From NCBI GenBank assembly GCA_002633005.1, contig NMRA01000290.1, forward strand, positions 126,748-190,747: 64,000 nucleotides of DNA. Direction: 5' to 3'. Position numbers and translations under genes: made by a program. The notes beneath the pieces are model-generated. The model worked only from the letters and a program-made list of their open reading frames with translations. It made no database searches and had not been told where the DNA came from. How positions within the stretch are numbered: the first letter of the stretch is position 1; every line of letters begins with the position of its first letter. This document shows, in pieces, positions 14,501-39,833 of the stretch. This DNA is from Phoronis australis (taxonomy: Eukaryota > Phoronida > Phoronidae).

Positions 14501-17402
14501 AGCAGATTTGACTCTGATGACATTCTTCCAAGTGTCTCAGCTGGAGGTTGTATACAGGTTAAAGTATGGCGACCGAGAAGCGGTGAAGACCAAACAAGAA
14601 ACGGGCCACTTGGATAAAGTAGACGGAAAATACAATTTCTATATCCAGAAGGATTCCTTAGAAAACTACATGGAAATCAACAAACAGATTGCCAACCTGT
14701 TCTTTCCCAATTCAGACCAGTCTAAATTCTTTACTTTTCTGCTGGCTTTGCAAATGTTTCTTGTTGATAAACGCCCTCGTAAAAAGGAGGAATTTTGCCA
14801 TCTGCAGAAGCTGAAAGACATTCCGCCTGGTATGGAAACGTGGGGTGTACCGAAGCCCCTGCAATTGCACATTCCTTCTCGGCAGGTGTCTGAAGGTGAG
14901 GACTATTATATTTTCATTTGTACTTGTTAACAGGACAGCAATCTGGAAGACGAATTGCACTCAAACATAAATTCTTCCGTCTTTGAATAAATAAATTTGA
15001 ATCCATCGTATTCCAGTTTTGATTACATTTTTTTGCTATGAACAGGCCGCCATTCTATCAACCAGTTTAAGGCACTTGAATTTATTTTGAATTCCATTGT
15101 TACATCCAGGAACGTCCTGTCAGAGTCAAAAGGTCAATTTCCAAATGGGCATACAGCTAATGACCACCGGATATATATACACATGTCTGAACGTAATGGA
15201 GCAATTGACTGGTGTCACCTTCATCTTTTGGTAAATGCAGAAATATTAAGTATTAACTATACTTTGAGTGGTGAAGTTTCCTGGGTTCAAGTTGTTTTTT
15301 TTTTAGTGGCTGCTACTCCAAAAGTAACATCTGCCGACGATCTCCATTGGACTGAAGAGGACGAGAAGATGATGACCTCGAAGGCAGGCGAGAGTTCTGG
15401 CTTGAAATGTTGGCCTCCACCGCCCCCTAGTGGGATGATGGGATCAAGAAGTGAACAAGAACAGAACCAAGGTGTGTGTGAGCACTCTTATGTACTCATA
15501 TGGTTAACAATTATGATGGTAGTCACTTCTTAATGCATGTGTTTTTTTGAAATATATGTCAGAAACCTAATCTAAGAGGCATCTTGTTTGAGTGATTCAG
15601 ACCAACAGCTTGTGTTTCCAAATTCCCAATGGCCATGCCCCTGATTGCTCTTCAATGGTACCAAACAGATGAATTCTAAGCATTTGGTGATCACAATTGT
15701 TTTGTCATCCAGAGACCACCAGTGCTCTTCCAGAGCTTAAGGACAGACCCAAGGCTCCAACTGAAGAAAAGCACTTCATACGCCATAACAACGATCATGG
15801 AAACAATCCGAATAATAGCAAAGGTAAGCATCATCCAAGTTATTCCTATTTCAAGATATATTGTCAACTGGTGTAAAGGTCATTCTTTTTTCAAAATGCA
15901 TGTGCCCAGGCATACAGTTTTTTAAAAGGCTAGTTGGATGTTTAAAACAATCTATCAAGGTTGCAAAAAGTGATCAAATTCATCCCGATGTTATAACACT
16001 ATGGGGATGTATGAAAATGGTGCAGGCAGCTATTGTAAGGATTTTTTGAACTGCCAACTAAGTATATTCAGACTCTGTTTGATAGAAAACGCAATGTCTA
16101 ATATTTGAGAAACGCACAACCCATTGTCCCTATCTTCAAACTAAGAAAATTATAAATTTCACCATCAATGTCAGTGTCCATATTTTAAGGGGTTGTCCCA
16201 AACTGGAGAATACTGTAATTGCAAATAGTACTGCAATTACTGTTAACAATGTTAATTTAAAGTGAGTTCATAGGTATATATAGAGCCTGGAGATCATTTT
16301 TCAATCAACCCAATTAAAACGTTCAGAATCTATGATTGTCATGAACATGGAGACATAACTCTAGTTTTCACTTGTTGCTGTGACAATTATACCATATTAC
16401 ACTCATACAATATTAACTTTTCATTTCTTCTTCCTGAAGCAATGTATCATCTTTTTAATATTAATTATTTTTAAGGCCTGTTAGGACCATATATCTAATT
16501 ATATATATTTGTGTAACGAGGATATTTTAGCCGTGTTAAATAAACTTTTGTTATCTGTAAATGCCTCATTTGTAGAAGATCTCGACAAAAGACAAACAGG
16601 TGATCAAACAAACAAGATCGCCCCAACACAAGCCACCACCAACAGCAAACAGCAGGCTCCTGCAGCAGAAGTGTCTCCAAATGCACCAACAGATCACCAG
16701 CATCCAAAACCGCATACAGTTTCTCATCAGACTCCTCTACCAGTACTACCAAATGCACCAAACCCTATGCAGGTTGTAGAGCAGCCAACTGGACCCCATG
16801 GAAGGCCTCCACAGAATGCTCCACAGCCATACCTACCACATGGAAGTCCGCCACGGAATGTTCCAAACTCGGGAAGCAGTGCCATCATTACAGCTGATAG
16901 TATGTCACAGGCATGTTTTACACCAATGGCTCATGACTTACACATTGAAAAAATCCCTGATGTGGATTTGTCGTCGTGCAACTCCACCCATGTCAATGTT
17001 GTTTTAGTAGAAAATAGTGGCAAGTCAGAGGTCGGCCGGTGGGGGGAAATGTTTGTGTACAATTATCTCTTAGAACAGTATCGGGAAGAAATAAAACAAA
17101 ACTGCATTTTAGTTAAATGGCTGAATAAAGACAAGGAGATGGGTTTACCTTATGATCTAGAAGTCTGTACTAATGGTTCTGTGTTAAAGATTGAAGTGAA
17201 AAGCACGCTGTCTGAGAAAAAAGAGCTGTTCGAGATTTCATCCCGGGAGCTTCAAGAGGCTCACAAGTCAGGGGCAGCTTATTACATTTACCGGTTGTAC
17301 AATGCTGGCCAGATATACAATCAGCCAGTCAGACTGAAGATCATTGAGGACATACCTCGCAGGCTTGATGCTAAAGCAATCAAGCTGTTCATGAACTTAT
17401 AA
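2511..17402 (+). CDS. Protein NO VEIN-like: sacsin/NOV-type ATPase tail plus C-terminal DUF3883 nuclease-fold domain (5' partial)
   Basis: Fifteen exons join in frame: 2511-2658, 4122-4244, 4499-4637, 5662-5774, 5979-6138, 6751-6987, 7427-7621, 8135-8334, 10590-10800, 11422-11573, 12189-13443, 14278-14895, 15307-15471, 15713-15823 and 16531-17402. They give 1,565 residues and a TAA stop. The first two to four exons (WVTNIVLPLK, FAYLPLRSFGFSFIIQ, DFEIPSSRQDL) match the distal part of the sacsin/NO VEIN-type GHKL ATPase. The ATP-binding N-terminus lies outside the window. A proline-rich linker (about 16620-16880) precedes a DUF3883/NOV C-terminal domain with GRWGE, an Asp in PYDLE (codon 17154) and EVKS (Glu codon 17193, Lys 17199), the layout of PD-(D/E)XK folds. 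The last acceptor could instead be at 16576, which keeps the frame. Plant NO VEIN acts in auxin-dependent cell fate. The animal role is not known to me, and nuclease activity is inference. Confidence 0.85.
5525..5714 (+). repeat. 95-bp tandem duplication of an intron-exon boundary
   Basis: Copy 1 (5525-5619) and copy 2 (5620-5714) are nearly identical. Copy 2 holds the functional acceptor and the first 53 bases of the exon starting at 5662. In copy 1 the acceptor AG is AA (5565-5566), so this exon copy is not expected to be spliced in. It is a pseudo-exon within the intron. Confidence 0.9.
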
Positions 17403-17779
17403 AATATTAGCTTAGAAATCTGAAGCTTGCACAACATGTATTAGTCAGATATGCAATCAGCCAGTCCGACTTAAGGTATTTGAGAACTTCCTGTAAGCTT
17501 GATGCTTAATGTGTTATACTGAACTTGAATGTAGGCTTGGTGTATTATGCTTGCACTTTTTTTGATCGTGTCGTGCTGTATGTGGTGTGTGGCTTTCTTC
17601 TTTATTGGTTCATTCACCATTCACAAGTTTCATTGTATTTCTGCGCCTACATGATGGTATGTGGTTGCATGTTGCTGTCATCTTTGTCTACATGGATATC
17701 CAAACCACTTGAAAGATCTTCATGAAATTTGATGGGTGTCGTGGAATATTATGCCTTCACCAAATGTTGGTCGGACGCG

Positions 17780-18960
17780 ACTAACTGATGTGCCATACTT
17801 TATGGCAGTTTTAAGTTTTTACGTTTTACATCTATATCTATACCAAAATAAAGTTTTTTGCAGGATATTCATGTTTGTCAGATGTGTTCCCATCAGGGAG
17901 GCCACGCCCATATATTTTTTGCCCAATTAAGCTGACAACTGCTTCACCCCGTGGTGGTAATTTTAGTAATATGTTCCAGTTTTGGCCTCCACCAGTCTCT
18001 ATCTGCCAAATGGTTTGAAAGCATCCTCGTGAAATTTGATGGATTGACAAGATGGCTCACGCTGGTTGTCGGACAAATATAAACATAGTGTATATACTGT
18101 ATAGTGGCAATTTTACTTGATGTGCCTGCTCATATTTTACCAAGTTGGTGAAGGATCATTGCTAAAATTGTGACGTTTCTCTGACTTGAACATACAGTTT
18201 GTGTTGATTGTCATCTATGTGTACTGCTTGTAGTGCCTCCTGGTGACAGTTTATTTTTGTGCCTGCTTCCAAGTATCTACTGAATTCAGTTGTGGAGCAT
18301 CGTGAAATTTGACATTTGTTTTTAGTGAGATCATTGCCGACATTGATTTTCAGAGGTCCCCATCTACTGCTGTGCCCCTAGTGGCAGTTTTATTTATTTG
18401 CCTGCTTCAAAGTGTACCAAGTACAGTAATTAAGTCATCATAATATAGTTTTCAGTGAAGAGGACATGGCTTAATTGTTGATTTTTGGGACAAAACTACT
18501 GCTGTGCACCTAGAGGCAGTTTTTGCCCCTGCCTTAATATCTACCAGTTGTCGTGGAATTTGGTATGTGCTCATTTGCAGATGAATTCCACTATTCTTGT
18601 GGTTCTTATTTCCGCCCTTTTATTTCTGCCTCAGAAACCATACAAGTCCCTTATGGACATTCTTAAAATGTACCGACAGAAAATGATCAACTGTCCATTT
18701 TCTCATGCCTGCGACATGTTTTGCATCTCTTAGTACCAATTTTAGTGTTTTGGTTTTATTTTGGCAAACAATTTGAAGTATTGTTACAACATATTACGAA
18801 TCTTCAGATTGACAGAAATCTGATTGATGTTGATTTTTGGACATTGCCTGGGTGTTGACTACTCCTACATCCCCAAGGGGCAATTTTATTGTATTTGCTT
18901 CAGTGTCAGGCAAGTTTGGTGAAGGGTCTTCATGAAATTTGCCAGATCTGGTTTTATGCA
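17780..18960. repeat. Degenerate tandem array, unit about 140 bp
   Basis: The anchor CTAGTGGCAGTTTTATT-like sequence recurs at about 17795, 17945, 18100, 18232, 18372, 18508 and 18870. It is followed each time by a TGCCTGCTTCAAAG-like segment and often by TCGTGAAATTTGA. Single or double units of the same family occur near 2090-2300 (same strand) and 56390-56720 (opposite strand). Confidence 0.6.
17847..17852 (+). promoter_or_regulatory. Candidate polyadenylation signal AATAAA
   Basis: A canonical AATAAA hexamer lies 445 bases after the TAA of the NO VEIN-like gene. It is the first one I noticed downstream of the stop. The base composition is AT-rich, so a chance match is possible. Confidence 0.35.
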
Positions 18961-21900
18961 GACCATCATTTTCCTATTTATGGACATTTCTGGCTTGTGC
19001 TATTTGTTAATTTATGGCAGTAGGTAAAAATATGCATAATGTATTTTATGTTCCTATTTACTTAAAGCTTCTCTGCACACTTGCTTTTGATCAGCACGTC
19101 TATACATGTGTTTCCAGCATAACTGTGAGTCTTTTTTGCACTTGTATTTAATCGTGTAATCGTAATCAGATTAATTTACAATTAGAATATATGATTTTTT
19201 CACGTGGATTATGGCATTGCAAGTACTAAACCAACAGATTTTATCTATAACTATTACACAGCCTACTGCTAGTAAAGCTGTAATAGCCACACTGTTGTTT
19301 TGTAATTATTTTATCCATGTCATATCTTTTGGTGTTTTAAGCTGCACTGTATTTATGCTCTGTTTTGTTAGACCTTTTGAATTTTTAACTTAGATGTAAA
19401 ATTATGCCCTTATGTGTGCAATTTTTGTTGTTATGTAGAGCTTTTGAATATGATCACAATGTAGGATTTTTCATTGTGGTTTTTATTTTATCAGAGCACT
19501 TGAACATTTAACCACAATGTAATACTATATTTCTACCGTTTTTAAGATCAGCATAATACTAACTTGCGGATTTCAGAAATCTTCAGTTTTGTAGCGATGA
19601 TCTCATTTGTGACATATTTGCACTAGATAATCTCAAAAAGTTGTGATCGGATGTTTTTAATTTCACTAGCCTTGAATTGAAACTTTAAAATGGACTGCTT
19701 ATCTGCACAGAATGAATTTTATTGACTGTCAAATGCACAGTGAGCTGATCTATATGTTCTTTCATCAAAAAGTGTGCACAGACTTTCATTGAAACTAAAG
19801 CAGTAGACACCCTCGACATAAAACATTTTCATCATGCTGATGACAGTTTGATGTTGAATTCCAGTGTTACTTTGCTCATCATACAAACTTTTATTCCATT
19901 AGTAATCATTTTCAAATTATTTGCCCTAAAAACATTGCAAGCAATTATGAAACTGTTTTGTTGCACACTCACTGCTGGTAATTTTCAGTTCAAAATTTGG
20001 GCACCTTATTACTAGGTTCATTCGGCTTAAATGCCGAGCCATTGTTAGTCACAGTCTGTACTGAGCTTAGCTGGACAGGGTGATTGGTTTCTTGGGAAAT
20101 AAATGTTTGCCACACTTTTAGGATAAAGTGGTCAGCAGCACACATCAACTCAATTACAGGACTAAGGTGTAAAGTAAGCACATATTGTCTTTGTGCTTGA
20201 ACCTTGATCCATATCTTTGTCAATTAAGTGCGTGCTTTTGAGCTCCGTTTCACTGACTCAGTAAAAAGCAAACATTGAATTGGAACCAGTAGAATTTCAT
20301 ATTTTTTTACTCAATACTTATCGGATTTAACTATATGCCACCAGAACCTTCCATGTACCAAAGATTAAAATTTTGCACAAAACGTTTACACACGAAACTG
20401 AACATAATACTGATCATGACCTCCCAACATATTTTGGTAGCAAAGTCTTGACTACTTCATAGCAAGGTAATGGCACTTATGGACTTTCCACATTTTATAA
20501 TTGGGCTTTGCAATTTGAAATGAAATATCACATCCCTTTTTAAAGCTGCTTCTACGATTTCTGTTTTTCTCTTTAAACACCCAAAAAAGTTTCTGCTGTA
20601 CCTTTTCTACTAATTCTATGGCACAGTAAAATCTTACGAATTTAAGACACAATATGACAGAATGTGAAATTTTAGTTTTTCAGCAAACATTTTCCCAAGT
20701 TACATGATCTTTACCATAGCTACCCTCTGACCAAATTTGGCAATTATTTGTGTCCAAAATGGGCAAGATTTACTGTACCTGTGAGTCTTGGGACAAGTTA
20801 CAATCATAATAAAACCCAAGACATGGCATTGTTCAATTGGAGAACTTGAACATGTTTAACCACAATGTAGGATTGTGCTGTTACATGGTTTTATTTCATA
20901 GGTTCTAGTATATGGACAGTTAACCACAATGCAAGATTGTTTTCGTTTCCACTTTCGATTTTTGATGAAGCAGGTTGTATGTGGGTATGATTTCATCTGC
21001 GAGCCTCTCTGTATATGTGCAAAGTAACCCGACTTAAAACCTCGATAATTATCACAACTACCCTTTGAAGCACTGCGCCTTCGATTCATGTTAACATGTG
21101 GCCGAAACATTTTTGATTTTTAATACAGCCTATCAGTATTCCTGATTACGCAATAAAACCATGGACCTAACAGAGTTCAGTCATTACTTCAATTGACAGA
21201 TTCACCACCGCTAACTTAAACTTGGGACTTTGGCTTGACCTGATTAGCTTTGTATGAGGCTTGAACAATAAAACTCATTGTTTATCCAATCACAAAGAAT
21301 TATATTGAGTGGCAAATACACTGGCGTCTTGTTATTACATAAACATTATACATAATGAAATAACACTTTGACCGACCACTTAGAACACAATTCATTTGAA
21401 ACCAAAACAGTATGCACCTAGTACTTAAAGTCAAAATAAACTGTGTAGCGGTGACAAAAAATGCCAACTTCCTTCACAGGTCTATTTGCTCTTCCAAAGC
21501 AATGACATAATGTTCTTATCAGTTGCTTGAACTGAAATTGATTATGAAAAATTGCCTAGAATTCCCGTCAGCTATGTTGCCTTGATGACTAAAACTAACT
21601 ACTAACTTGCCCCGACTGGCAACGTAACAAATCTGAAGTAATGACGACCTGTCCGTTCTTCTGAAGTCTAGATAGCATTTCTAATGTGTGTAAGGAATTA
21701 GACGAGACCAACTTATTAACTTCAAGAGGCATAAACCAAAAGTCGTGAATTACATCGTACACTTTTTACAAGTGATACAAGCTTGATTTACACAGTACTG
21801 TAAGGCTGATTTCCTATTCACTTAAAACGCATCATTATGTAAAAGTTGTTTGAAATTTTAATGTGAAAACAAGACAACCAACCCTTGCTGGGATTAAGAA

Positions 21901-22888
21901 TGACCTTCATACTGCTCTCGGAAATGAAACTGACTTTTAAGTGAACACATTTCTGACAACACATAGCACCTAGAGCTTGATTATAAGCAAAATGACACAA
22001 CCAATCAAATGGAAGAGAAGTTATATGGAAGAGTGGTGAAATGGCCAATTACAGAAGAAAAAAAGGATACGTAAATCGGTTTCATGTCACCATGTATTCT
22101 GTGAACAAAGCTGCTCATTCACTCAATCAGCAGCACAGCTCTGTTGCCTTGAAACTATGATAGTTTGCTGTGTTTGAGTATACTTGTTTATTCAGTTGAG
22201 TGTACATTGCTTTATTGTCTTGATAATGCTTTGGCGATTAAAGTGAAATGTTGACCATGAAAATCTACATAGTTTCGCTGATTTTAAAATTCACACTGTC
22301 ACCAAGAGGCCTGTTTATTAGGAAATCTGATCTAAGGTCCTATTGTGTGTAGTGAGCAATTACCGAATTAGCCATGGCTTCACTGCAATAAAACACTGGC
22401 TAAAATAAACTGAGACATCCTAGACCACAATTGGAGATTAACTGTTTGGCTTCTAAAATCGAATTCCTCGTAAAAAGTCGGGAGCATTTTTACTTGAAAA
22501 AGTACGAAAAAAATTAGCCAAAATAAATGCACTTGACTTCGGTTCCCTAAAAACAGTCGATTGATTTTACTCCGTGAATAACTATGGTAAATAATTGGCC
22601 AGCAAGTGGTGATGCTGGACAAAAGAGCATGGGAACACTTTACAATGGAGTAGATTGATAACTGAATTGAGCCTTAGTTGAGAAACCAGTCGCCTGAAGA
22701 TGAAACCAAACAAGAAGGTTTTGTAATGATGATGGAAAGTGCATATTATGACAGCATGTGAGTAAAGCAAGACATATTAGTGATTCACAATGGATCTGAG
22801 GTGAACCCAAGCTGCACGTATTTCTACATTGCCTGATTGCACTTCCTGTTTATACAAAAGCCAATATAGTCAAACGCGTGTAATATGC

Positions 22889-35449
<12,561 letters not shown>

Positions 35450-37009
35450 GTTTCTAGGTCATCACCTGCGAACGAAAATGCAAAGATATCGGCAAAGATG
35501 GTTGAAGAAGTTACTGACTATGAGTTAAAAAATAAGTCAGCAGTTTTGATTGCCAGACAAGTCAGGCTACAAATTTTGAATTGAACTACTTGCTGCAATA
35601 AAATTGGTCTTAACAAGTTACTTCCAGGTTACAAATCAATTCCGAAAATCACAATGAACCTCAGTATTTATTTTTTTATGGCTGAACACAAGTCAATCAC
35701 CAGGTGCTAGTAGATACTAGTGCACATTGACTTGCAGGGGTCACGCACTTTTAGAATTTTTTTTTTTCACTGAATAATGGGCATCAAACTGGTTCTCAAA
35801 ATACGGGCAGGCCCCTGCCCCTGTAACTGACTATTGCCCTTCCATGCCCTACATCACAAGCGACAGTGAATATGCATACAAAGTTGAGAACCAAAAAAAG
35901 GTTTGCAGTCTTGACATTGTGGTGGTAAAGTAATCCCACCACTACACCATGGAGACATGTTTGGAGGACTATCTTAAAGGGACACTATCGGTTTTAGGGC
36001 CAAAAAATGCATTTTTGATACATTTTTAAGGTTTGTCTTCTAGTAACCATCTTGATGAAAACAAGGCCAATGCCTTTACCATTTAAATACACTTAAAAAT
36101 ATTGCTGTTTAACACGTGGGATTTGGACAAGTAGCAGAGCATACATATGCTATTGTAAAGCTAGTGGATTAGTTAGTTTTCTCGCCAAGAAAGTCCATGT
36201 AATGAAATATCTAGTAACAGAACTCAATCTGAGGTCCACACTGTTCATAGCGTAAATCACATTTATGGTTAACATTAAAGCAACAAAGCAGCATGGTGTT
36301 AATATAAAAATATAACCTTCTCCTGAGGCATATTTGCTGCTTCCAAGCTTTCCACATTCTTACATGTTGTCAGAACTGAAACCGTTGACATGAAACTATC
36401 AAGCTAAAGCAAAACATGCCAAACTTTCTCTAGAAGTTAGCTGCTTAGTGGATCACAGTCCTTTGTTTCCAACCAAATGGGGCTGCATAGTGTGGCAGCC
36501 TTTGCCATAGATCAATATTAATAATTTAGAAATTGTCGGAAATGATCAAGGAAAAAGTTTTCATCAGTGACTGAGTCAATACTGAATGATTTGAGTGCAT
36601 GTTTACTCAATACGATATGTAATTGCCTTGGCCAGCACTAGTAGCAGTCTCTGACTTGGAAAACGAGTTTCATTCACTGAATAACAGGCTCATTATTCAG
36701 TGACTGTCTATAAGTTCCTAAAACCAGGAACCACTATAATGTACTAGGACCTGATTCTCTAAACTGATAGCTGCCAAGTGGAACGTAGCACTTCGTTTCC
36801 AACCAAACCAAAATGGGGCTGCAGTTTTCAGGAAAATCACAATCAAGGTCCATATTCGATGGCCACTTTTGGTGAAAAATGAAGGTTAATTGTCATATAA
36901 CTGTAAAAGCTAGGTTATTTTAAAGTACCATCATTCCAGGTGTGTTATCTAAAATATTTTTGCACAAGAACCTGTGAATAAAATTTTATGGCCTGATGCA
37001 TCACAGTTG

Positions 37010-38215
37010 TATAAAAGGGTATGTACACTACAACTTATGGTCACAGCCCACTTCTATCATGCAAAAATTCATGAGGTAGTTGTTAATTTAATATCTTATT
37101 GACCAAAATTGTAGAAATATCACATACTAAAGTAACAAAAATTATTACCGTGCTGCTCAAGTTAATCTAGGTGATGATGCATTGCATATCTTATCACATT
37201 ATAAGGAGAACTTCTTTCACTTGCAATATGATGCATTGCAAATCTTATCACATTATAAGGAGAACTTCTTTCACTTGCAATATGATGCTTACAAAAAGAA
37301 AACGACAAGTAAATACTTTTTTCAAAAACTTTACTGGTGCTGTTTATCTAGTTTTAATACATTCACCAGCTGGTCAAAATAGTTTAAGCAATGCTAGGTC
37401 CAGTGTTCAACTTGTAAACAGTAAAAATGGTACTGGTTGGGGGGTACGTACACTACGTAATTACGCACAGTCAATCAACATCAAATTTTGACTCAATTAC
37501 AAAATAATTAATGTATGGATGGGCTTGAGTTTTGTGCTGCCACTACTGATTGGTTGTCTTGAGAAATGGAGAACCTGCCCCTGCAACATCAGTTTTCACA
37601 TGACATGTCTTCTAGGATGGTACTGGCCAAGTCCTGTGTGGCATTCTATTGCCCACTAATTTGATAGTGTCCATTGTTTTTTGTCAGACTGGATGCATTT
37701 TGGAAACATCGGTATTGTTCTTGAGAACAGCAGTATGTAAAAATACTTGTGAGCCATACTTTACAGCACAGAGGTTGAAGGTCTGTACACTACACAGGGG
37801 AAGAAACTGTCTGTGACAAATGTTGCTATAATATTTTTGTTTCATATTTGTTAACATCAGGGTACGTACAGTACACAGGGGTACGTACACTACATTTCAA
37901 TGACATGTCAGGTTTGTAACTAAATACTAAGAATCTATTCAAAGAGAAAAAATAAAAAACACAGCATTCACATGCATATCTGTCATTATTTAAAAATAGG
38001 CACAAATTAAAATATAGGGGTACGTACACTACACAAATGCTAATATTTCACTCAAAACAAATGTATTTGTAATGAACACCTTTTTAACTTATCACTTTTA
38101 AGGAAGGAAACTGTCTGTGACCAATGTTCCTCACTTATCAAGTAATATTTTAATTTCATGGCATTTGTAAAGATGGGGGTATGTACACTACAAGAGGGGG
38201 TACATACACTACATC
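37010..38215. repeat. Cluster of GGGGTACGTACACTACA-type motifs
   Basis: Eight variants of a 17-bp motif occur at about 37016, 37440, 37786, 37859, 37878, 38017, 38176 and 38195, all in the same orientation. A longer segment with AACTGTCTGTGAC is also repeated near 37806 and 38108. Spacing is irregular. The core contains the palindrome GTACGTAC. Confidence 0.7.
37176..37283. repeat. 54-bp perfect-register tandem duplication
   Basis: The segments 37176-37229 and 37230-37283 differ at one position. The open frames here simply cross the duplication. Confidence 0.9.
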
Positions 38216-38667
38216 ACTGTTTCTGCATCACATGGTAACATAATGTTGTATGGCCATTTATTTTTCTTTGATGATAATAAGGTGAAGAATTCCAACTCCA
38301 CTTTTTTGGTCGCCGTTAATTTTTTCACTGTGCATGATAATCACGAAGTCACACGCGTTAGGCAACTAGTGCGAGACTGAGTGAAAGCACGTGACCTGGT
38401 GTGTGACACTTGAAAAAAGTAGCATGTGAAGACACCCAGTGGAATTTGCAAGATTTGTGTCCCTTGGACCTTTTGTACCTCAACAAGCCTGATTTCGCGT
38501 AACTTCTGCCCGTGGCAGGTGGTATGAAGTCATATCCCCTGGCGTTCGCAGAGTAAAATTATGGCCAGTTACCGATTTTGGGAACTGAATGAGGGACTGC
38601 TCAAAGACAACATTTGATAACGAGAGTATTTCTTCGAGCTGTAAGGAATTAAATACGTGGCATAAGA

Positions 38668-38715
38668 AGCTCCTATAGGAGCTCCACCGTCTCTACTGAG
38701 CAAGCTAGAGACGGT
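38668..38715. repeat. Two adjacent short hairpins next to the foldback element
   Basis: A 16-bp perfect palindrome, AGCTCCTATAGGAGCT, at 38668-38683 is followed by arms ACCGTCTCT and AGAGACGGT (38686-38715). Confidence 0.7.
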
Positions 38716-38740
38716 GATCAATGTCTAACTAGCCAGCCAG

Positions 38741-39688
38741 CTAGCTGTATGAAGACTGTCGTCAAAATACAGCTAGGTATCACTGTGTGTATTTCTTCCG
38801 TAGACCCCGAAATTGCTCGCAGCCAGGGTAGCTCTGCTCGTCACCGCGCCGTGAAACTTGTATCAAAATGTAAAGCTAAAGACCGGACGGGGTGCTTGCA
38901 AAATCTGGGAATCAACCGATACTCACCTTGCCCGTTACAGCCGTTTAAGTGAAAAACAATGCATTATAAACGTCATGTTCTTTCGTAACTCTCCACTTTT
39001 CTAACAATGAAAAGTATATGTCGTCGTTTCGAAAAAAATATGCTCGTGTCACGCGCATGCGCCATATCCTAAAAAATTTTCGCGACAACTTCGGAGAAGC
39101 AAAATTTGTTCTGAAATTCGGTTTTTCGGTATCAGAATTCTAAAAAATTATAATGAAGTGAAACCAGTTCCAATAATTTGTTGTGACGTGTGCGCAAGCT
39201 CGTGAAAGAACAGCAGTTGATTGAAGAATCGGCGAAAAAAGAAACTGGCCTATAGGTGACGCAATATTTCATGGCGCCGAAAGCCGTTGCTAAAGATCGC
39301 TCCACAACTTTAGCAGCAGAATAACGGTAGAACGCCATTTTTTCCAACACTGTTAAATAATTTTGTTTACTCAAGGAAGACTGTAGTTTTTAATGACACT
39401 AATTTTGTGTCCGATTTTATCTTACCACTTTTTTACCCACATCGGTACAAAGCTGTATATTATACAGCTTTGTACCAAGGCTAATGTCTAACAGGCAAGG
39501 TGAGTGTTGTGGACTCCCAGATTTTGCATGCATCCCCACCGCGGTCATTAGCTCTACGTCCTGATGTAACTTTCATGACAAGGTGACGAGCAGAACTTCC
39601 TGGGCTGTATGAAATTTCGAGGTCTACTTAAGCTTAATGCTTGGTTTCTAGCTGTATTTTGACGATAGTCTTCATAGTCATATAGCTG
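38741..39688. mobile_element. Foldback / MITE-like element with about 205-bp inverted arms
   Basis: The left arm (38741-38957) and right arm (about 39485-39688) are diverged inverted repeats. They share GAAGACTATCGTCAAAATACAGC-like ends and a CTGCTCGTCACC core. The roughly 520-bp interior has no transposase. Inside it is a 33-bp palindrome (39444-39476, two 16-bp arms around one base). A single arm recurs at about 47111-47341. Confidence 0.75.
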
Positions 39689-39793
39689 GCTATTTGAAGG
39701 CTATACTCAGTAACTGATCTTTTAAACCACAACAAAATACCAAACCACTGAGTGGTTAATATCAAAGTGGAATGATCATCAATTCAAATGATT

Positions 39794-39833
39794 AAACCAT
39801 AGATATAAATACGTGTCTCTATATCTATGGTTT
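39794..39833. repeat. Short inverted repeat
   Basis: The arms AAACCATAGATATA and TATATCTATGGTTT surround a 12-bp spacer. It is a possible remnant of a small MITE. Confidence 0.6.

Larger units (their letters stand above)
17403..22888. other. Convergent intergenic region and 3' UTRs
   Basis: This lies between the stop of the NO VEIN-like gene and the stop of Beclin 1, which point towards each other. No exon is recognisable on either strand. The first 1.5 kb are dominated by a degenerate tandem array. An AATAAA at 17847-17852 and a minus-strand AATAAA (22314-22319) are possible polyadenylation signals. Confidence 0.6.

Noticed and set aside
15087-15306. Coding extension before the exon at 15307
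   Set aside because: The open frame runs through an intron. The acceptor TTTTAG at 15301-15306 with a poly-T tract and matching phase sets the exon start.
39132-39374. 80-residue minus-strand open frame
   Set aside because: It lies inside the foldback element and has no recognisable domain.
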